From positions 1 to 19,751 of the forward strand of contig JAFVEW010000276.1 of the NCBI GenBank assembly GCA_017475805.1: 19,751 nt of DNA. The letters run 5' to 3'. Within the stretch, counting starts at the first letter, position 1. The number at the start of each line of letters is the position of its first letter. Shown here piece after piece: positions 15,779 to 19,751 of this stretch. The stretch comes from Synergistaceae bacterium (GTDB lineage: Bacteria; Synergistota; Synergistia; Synergistales; Aminobacteriaceae). The notes below the pieces were generated by a model, which ran no database searches, was not told the origin of the DNA, and saw only the letters and a list, made by a program, of their open reading frames with translations. The position numbers were made by a program, and so were the translations under genes.

Positions 15779-16921
15779 ATGACTGTAAAATTGCCGGTAA
15801 CTATTATGCGCGGCGGTACGAGCAAAGGCGTTTATATTCTCGAGGACGACATGCCAAAAGACAAAAACGAATGGGAGTCTTTATTGCTCAGGTTGATGGG
15901 AAGTCCTGACGCTAAACAGATTGACGGTCTCGGCGGTTCTTATTCAGTTACGAGCAAAGTCGCTATCATCAAAAAATCTGACAATCCCGAAGCCGATGTT
16001 GATTATACATTCGCTCAGGTTTCAGTTGATAAGCCTCTCGTAAGCTACAAAGGAAACTGCGGAAATATCTCGTCAGGTGTCGGACCTTTTGCGATTGAAA
16101 AAGGACTTGTGAAAGCTAAAGACGGCGTTACGAGTGTTAGAATTTTTAATACTAACACTCAAAAAATTATCGAAGCTGACGTCCAGACTCCCGGCGGCGA
16201 AGTTGCATATTCCGGCGATTTTGCCATAGCTGGTGTACCAGGTACAGCCTCACCCGTAAAATTAAAATTCGTGAAGCCTTCAGGTACTCTCGGCAAAGGA
16301 CTTTTACCGACTGGAAACGTTGTTGACGTTCTTGAAGTTCCGGGCTTTGGCAAAGTCGAAGTCTCTATCGTTGACGCGGCTAACCCTTTAGTATTCGTTA
16401 AAGCTAAAGACATCGGCTTGATAGGCAAAGAACTTCCCGACGAACTCAACGCTAATCAAAAAATGCTTGATTTACTCGAAAAAATTCGCGGTCTTGCTGC
16501 CGTAAAACTTGGCCTCATTGAAGATTACACTCGTTCAGCTTGGGACACTCCGGGCATTCCTAAAATGACTTTTGTAGCCGAGCCTGAAGATTATAAAACT
16601 TCTGACGGAAAAGAAATTTCTAAAAATCAAATTGACTTACTCTCCCGCATGATGTCAATGCAGAAACCTCATCCGAGCTACGCAATGACAGGAGCGATGT
16701 GCACAGCAGCGGCAGCCGTAACACCGGGCTCAATCGTCAATCAAGTTTTAGCTCCGAACGCTGACACTCAATTTATAAGAATTGGACACCCGGCAGGAAT
16801 TTTAGAATGCGGCGCGGATTTCAGACTTGAAAACGGAAATAACATTCCAGAAGTCGATGACACTTTCGGATTTAGAACTGCCAACTTATTAATGGAAGGC
16901 ATCGCAACAATCAGATTATAA
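15779..16921 (+). CDS. PrpF-family isomerase (methylaconitate / methylitaconate / oxalomesaconate type)
   Basis: 380 residues with a double diaminopimelate-epimerase-like fold. Seen: IMRGGTSKGVYILEDDMP at the N-terminus, KGNCGNISSGVGPFA with Cys94, and ALTP-like GAMCTAAAA with Cys308. Family members shift double bonds in unsaturated tricarboxylates or dicarboxylates by proton transfer: PrpF on 2-methylaconitate, Mii on methylitaconate, GalD on 4-oxalomesaconate. No propionate-cycle gene is nearby, so the substrate cannot be chosen. AAGGAG lies ten bases before ATG. It is co-transcribed with the carboxylate transporter 32 bases on, suggesting the pair imports and processes one organic acid. 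Confidence 0.9.
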   Translation: MTVKLPVTIMRGGTSKGVYILEDDMPKDKNEWESLLLRLMGSPDAKQIDGLGGSYSVTSKVAIIKKSDNPEADVDYTFAQVSVDKPLVSYKGNCGNISSGVGPFAIEKGLVKAKDGVTSVRIFNTNTQKIIEADVQTPGGEVAYSGDFAIAGVPGTASPVKLKFVKPSGTLGKGLLPTGNVVDVLEVPGFGKVEVSIVDAANPLVFVKAKDIGLIGKELPDELNANQKMLDLLEKIRGLAAVKLGLIEDYTRSAWDTPGIPKMTFVAEPEDYKTSDGKEISKNQIDLLSRMMSMQKPHPSYAMTGAMCTAAAAVTPGSIVNQVLAPNADTQFIRIGHPAGILECGADFRLENGNNIPEVDDTFGFRTANLLMEGIATIRL

Positions 16922-16953
16922 AAAAATAAAAAAATTTTAAGGAGGTCATAAAA

Positions 16954-18225
16954 ATGTTACAGGAATATTTGCCGATAATTTCACTCGTTGTTCTTGCGGT
17001 TGTCGTAGCGATAGGTTTCATTAAGAAAATCAATTTAGGTTTCTTTGCTCTTGGCGCAGCTTTTGTTCTTGGCACAGTCGGCGGCATGAAGGCTTCACAG
17101 ATTACAGCGGGCTTCAGCTCTTCAATGTTTGTTACGCTCGTCGGAGTTACTTTTATGTTCGGCATGGCTTCACAAAACGGAACGCTTGATTTATTTTCAA
17201 AGAAAGTTGTCGCTCTCGTCGGCAAACATACGGTATTAATTCCGATTTTGATGTTTTTGCTTTCAGCTTTTATATCAGCCATAGGGCCGGGACACATTGC
17301 GGCAGGAATTTTGATGACCACCTTCGCTATGTATCTTGCTTTTGAGATGAACATTAACCCTATGGCTACTTCATTATACGCTAAACTTGGAGCTAATGCG
17401 GGCTGTGCTTCAACGCTTTCATTAACGGGAATTTTAGCGGCTCAACTTTCAGGGCCTCTTGGATATTCAGGCTTCGGATTGCATTTATTTTTATCGACGC
17501 TGCTTTCAGGATTTATTTTTACTCTTGTAGTTTATATCCTTTACAAAGGTTATAAGGTCAAAGCTGATAACCCGTTGAAATGGTCAGAAATTCCGAAGTT
17601 CAACCGTGAACAGAGAATCACAATCGCAGTTATCATTATCGTAGTTATCTGTTGCATAGGCTTCAAATTAGATACAGGATTATTCGCCTTCTTGGCCGCG
17701 AGCGTCTTAATTCTCACCGGCTGCGCTGACGAAAAGAAAGCCATTAAGGGTATTCCTTGGGGAACGTTAGTGTTTATCTGCGGCGTCGGAGCATTAGTAA
17801 ACGTCATTAATAAATTAGGCGGAATTACGTTAGTTTCAGATTATCTTAAAACTTTAATGAACGAAAACACAGCGACCCCCGTCATGGCAGCAACATCAGG
17901 AATTTTATCTTGGGTAAGTTCAACGACTGGAGTTGTTATGCCTGCGCTCTATCCGATAGCGGCGGAAGTTACAAAGACATTCTCAAGCGTCAGCTACGTT
18001 GAATTAATCTCAGCAATAACAGCAACATCATTCGCGGCGGCAATCAGCCCTCTTTCAACAGGCGGAGCAATCATAATGTCGTCATACTCAGCTTCAAAAG
18101 AAACAACAACCGAAGAAATGAACAACATGTTCAAAACTTTGTTCTTGCTTTCAGTCGCTAATGTTGCGATTAACGTTTTATTAGCTTGGCTCGGCGTGTT
18201 TAACTTAGGGCATCTGTTTTATTAA
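16954..18225 (+). CDS. MatC/SLC13-type dicarboxylate transporter
   Basis: 423 residues, with about eleven or twelve hydrophobic segments spread over the whole length and two short conserved turns, SAIGPGHIAAG (about 112-122) and SPLSTGGAI, as in the ion-transporter superfamily with re-entrant loops. Resembles MatC / C4-dicarboxylate carriers, which import malonate, succinate or related acids with an ion. A strong AAGGAGGT precedes ATG. The partner PrpF-family gene suggests an unsaturated or branched di- or tricarboxylate. The end converges on the DUF457 gene with 23 bases between, filled by a heptamer repeat. Confidence 0.87.
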   Translation: MLQEYLPIISLVVLAVVVAIGFIKKINLGFFALGAAFVLGTVGGMKASQITAGFSSSMFVTLVGVTFMFGMASQNGTLDLFSKKVVALVGKHTVLIPILMFLLSAFISAIGPGHIAAGILMTTFAMYLAFEMNINPMATSLYAKLGANAGCASTLSLTGILAAQLSGPLGYSGFGLHLFLSTLLSGFIFTLVVYILYKGYKVKADNPLKWSEIPKFNREQRITIAVIIIVVICCIGFKLDTGLFAFLAASVLILTGCADEKKAIKGIPWGTLVFICGVGALVNVINKLGGITLVSDYLKTLMNENTATPVMAATSGILSWVSSTTGVVMPALYPIAAEVTKTFSSVSYVELISAITATSFAAAISPLSTGGAIIMSSYSASKETTTEEMNNMFKTLFLLSVANVAINVLLAWLGVFNLGHLFY

Positions 18226-18230
18226 CTTTT

Positions 18231-18251
18231 ACTCCTAACTCCTCATTCCTA
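18231..18251. repeat. Heptamer repeat array between the transporter and DUF457 genes (3 units)
   Basis: On +: ACTCCTA, ACTCCTC, ATTCCTA. On - its last unit supplies the TAG stop of the DUF457 gene (18251-18249). It fills nearly the whole gap between these convergent genes. Confidence 0.88.
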
Positions 18252-18788
18252 AATATTTTTCCAAAGGATTTTCAAAAATTCCACCGCGCTGTCTACCGTT
18301 AAAAATCTCACACTGAAAGCCGCCATCGATATTAATACGCACCATAAAACAAAATTTCTTTCGCCGCGACTCATCTCGCCGATTTTCTTTGACATATGGA
18401 AAACATGAACACCCACGCTGCGCTTCCATGGGAACAAAAAAGGAACTGTTCCGCACCAAGCGTCTTCAAGAATATGAAGCAGGCAACCCATCACCCAAAA
18501 TCCAGCGCAAGCCCAAACGTCAAAGTGAGCGTTACGGCCGTCAACAAGTGCTGAAAGTCTCGGAACTATCCAGCCTGCTCTCTTGAAGCAGACATAAGCT
18601 AATGCTGCCCACGGAACGAACCAATGAGTCCAGCGTCTGTGCCAGCGGTTTCGTTTTCTTCCAAAAAATACATATTCTGAAGAATCCGGGAATGTTGAGC
18701 CAAAAAAGCTAAACAAAGCCGCTAATGGTGAGCCTGTTGCCCCTAAAATTAATGCTGTTGTTGAAAGTCTATGTCCTTTTCCTGTCAT
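18249..18788 (-). CDS. DUF457/YdjM-like membrane protein, putative metal-dependent hydrolase
   Basis: 179 residues with three or four hydrophobic segments. His-rich and acidic positions typical of this family are seen: an early H6, TFPDSSEY, RWHRRWTHWF, and LLHILEDAWCGTVPFLFPW. Family members are membrane-bound proteins predicted to be hydrolases; none of the chemistry is certain. ATG overlaps the stop of the permease gene (ATGA), so it is translated with the metal transporter. The TAG stop lies within a heptamer repeat. Confidence 0.82.
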   Translation of the reverse strand: MTGKGHRLSTTALILGATGSPLAALFSFFGSTFPDSSEYVFFGRKRNRWHRRWTHWFVPWAALAYVCFKRAGWIVPRLSALVDGRNAHFDVWACAGFWVMGCLLHILEDAWCGTVPFLFPWKRSVGVHVFHMSKKIGEMSRGERNFVLWCVLISMAAFSVRFLTVDSAVEFLKILWKNI

Positions 18789-19600
18789 TTTATTTTTTTA
18801 ATAAGCCTAAAAATTTTTATGAAAATTAAAATTGCTGTGTTCGATAATATCACGCCCGCTCCAGCCGGGATATTAAACACGAACGAAATCATTAATCCCG
18901 CAATGAATGCCATGAACGATACAATGCCTGAAATTATCACGAGCTTTTTGAAGCCCGAAGCTAAATTTTTTGCGATTACTGCAGGCAATATTATCACTCC
19001 TGATATTAAAAGCGTTCCTGTAATTCTCATGCCTGAAACTATAATTAAAGCCGTCAAAATCGAAATTATAAATTGATAAAGCGTCGTGTTAATGCCAAGC
19101 GAGCGCGCATAATCTTCATTATAAGTTATTAAGAAAAGTCTATTGTAAAAAATCACAAAAATAATCATCACTGTCAGCGAAAGAATTACGGAAAAAATTA
19201 AATCACCGTCGCTCACAGCTAAGACAGAGCCGAATAAATAAGAACTTGTGCTTGAAGTTCCGCCCGTTAATGAAGATATTGAAATTCCTAAAGCAAGAGC
19301 AAATGACGATGCTATAGCTATTGCAATGTCGCCCGCAGTCTTGAATTTTTGAGAAACGAACATTATTACAAACGAAGCAATTATCACTGACGGAGTTGCG
19401 ATTACAAACGCTGGAATTTGCAAAGCTGAAGCTATTGAAAGACTTGCAAAGCCGATTTCTGAAAGTCCGTGCCCGATTAACGAATAATGCTTCAAGACTA
19501 AGATGACGCCCAAGACAGAAGCGCAGATTGATATTAAACTTCCTGCAATTAAAGCCCGAATTACAAAAGGATATGAAAAAATTTCTAAAATTTCGCTCAT
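18785..19600 (-). CDS. ZnuB/MntB-type metal ABC transporter permease
   Basis: 271 residues, ABC-3 family permease with seven to nine membrane helices. Seen: SYPFVIRALIAGSLISICAS at the start (family: MQRALLAGLLVGLACGLLG), LVLKHYSLIGHGLSEIGFAS, and ITGTLLISGVIILPAVIA, the strongly conserved late stretch. Imports Zn, Mn or Fe with an ATPase and a binding protein; which metal cannot be told. GGAAGG lies nine bases before ATG. It overlaps the ATPase stop by four bases (ATGA). Confidence 0.93.
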   Translation of the reverse strand: MSEILEIFSYPFVIRALIAGSLISICASVLGVILVLKHYSLIGHGLSEIGFASLSIASALQIPAFVIATPSVIIASFVIMFVSQKFKTAGDIAIAIASSFALALGISISSLTGGTSSTSSYLFGSVLAVSDGDLIFSVILSLTVMIIFVIFYNRLFLITYNEDYARSLGINTTLYQFIISILTALIIVSGMRITGTLLISGVIILPAVIAKNLASGFKKLVIISGIVSFMAFIAGLMISFVFNIPAGAGVILSNTAILIFIKIFRLIKKIK

Positions 19601-19751
19601 AGAATTTTTCCTTCCGATATTTTTATAACGCGGCTGTTTTTAATTCCTTCTAAATCTGAGTCATCGTGCGTTACCATGATGACAGCACAGCCTTTTGAAA
19701 TTATTTTTTCTAAAACTCCGAACAAAATTTTATGACTTTCTATATCAAGTC
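19597..19751 (-). CDS. Metal ABC transporter ATPase, C-terminal end only
   Basis: The minus strand in the frame ending TGA at 19599-19597 reads LDIESHKILFGVLEKIISKG, then CAVIMVTHDDSDLEGI, then VIKISEGKIL. This is the end of an ABC ATPase: the D-loop (LD), and the H-loop His in VTHDD. The rest lies beyond the right edge. The stop overlaps the permease ATG, so it is the upstream gene of the same operon (ZnuC/MntA-like). Confidence 0.9.
   Translation of the reverse strand, partial: LDIESHKILFGVLEKIISKGCAVIMVTHDDSDLEGIKNSRVIKISEGKIL

Noticed and set aside
16911..17354. Open frame on - opposite the start of the transporter
   Set aside because: It is the complement of a clear multi-helix membrane protein with a strong ribosome site on +.
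6459..18251. CRISPR array as explanation for the repeats
   Set aside because: Units are seven bases, directly tandem, with no unique spacers and no cas genes in the window.
18389..18586. Open frame on + opposite the DUF457 gene
   Set aside because: The minus frame has family motifs, a good start overlap with the permease and a plausible stop; the + frame has none of these.

Overview
This looks like a piece of chromosome from an AT-rich (roughly 40% G+C by eye, not computed), anaerobic, flagellated bacterium with an outer membrane. A lipid A block (LpxB-family protein, MsbA-like exporter, LpxK) implies a diderm. A flavodiiron protein suggests life at low oxygen. The fusion of LpxK to a second LpxB-like domain, next to MutS2, PrpF-family and ABC metal-transport genes, makes Synergistota my best guess, but this is inference from gene content and not a database result.

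Layout. From 1 to 2334 on + is mutS2, cut by the left edge. From about 2429 to 3100 on + is a Crp/Fnr-type regulator. From 10399 down to 3097 on - is a tightly packed block of six genes: LpxB-family glycosyltransferase, MsbA-like ABC exporter, small XRE-type regulator, LpxK/LpxB-like fusion, bicupin, flavodiiron protein. The flavodiiron gene carries an apparent one-base deletion near 3269-3272 that throws its last 57 or so codons out of frame. From 10400 to 10713 is a divergent intergenic region with a well-formed minus-strand promoter followed at once by a terminator-like hairpin. From 10714 to 13963 on + are a secreted coiled-coil protein of unknown function and a large flagellin. A LysR regulator (14034-14936, -) then faces away from a flavin-reductase-like protein (15019-15591, +), with a textbook LysR box between them. 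A PrpF-family isomerase and a MatC/SLC13-type carboxylate transporter form a two-gene operon at 15779-18225. The right end, on -, holds an ABC metal-uptake operon: the end of an ATPase, a ZnuB-type permease, and a DUF457/YdjM-like membrane protein.

The most unusual thing here is a dispersed family of seven-base tandem repeats, consensus A(C/T)TCCT(A/C), found at eight places in 20 kb. It lies mostly between genes, but it also provides the stop codon and last residues of three proteins, the Shine-Dalgarno site and first codons of the lpxK fusion, and an in-frame stretch inside lpxK. At three places two copies face each other and would form hairpins, one of which buries the lpxK ribosome binding site. 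It resembles the short tandemly repeated repetitive (STRR) heptamers known from cyanobacteria, but in a different kind of bacterium.
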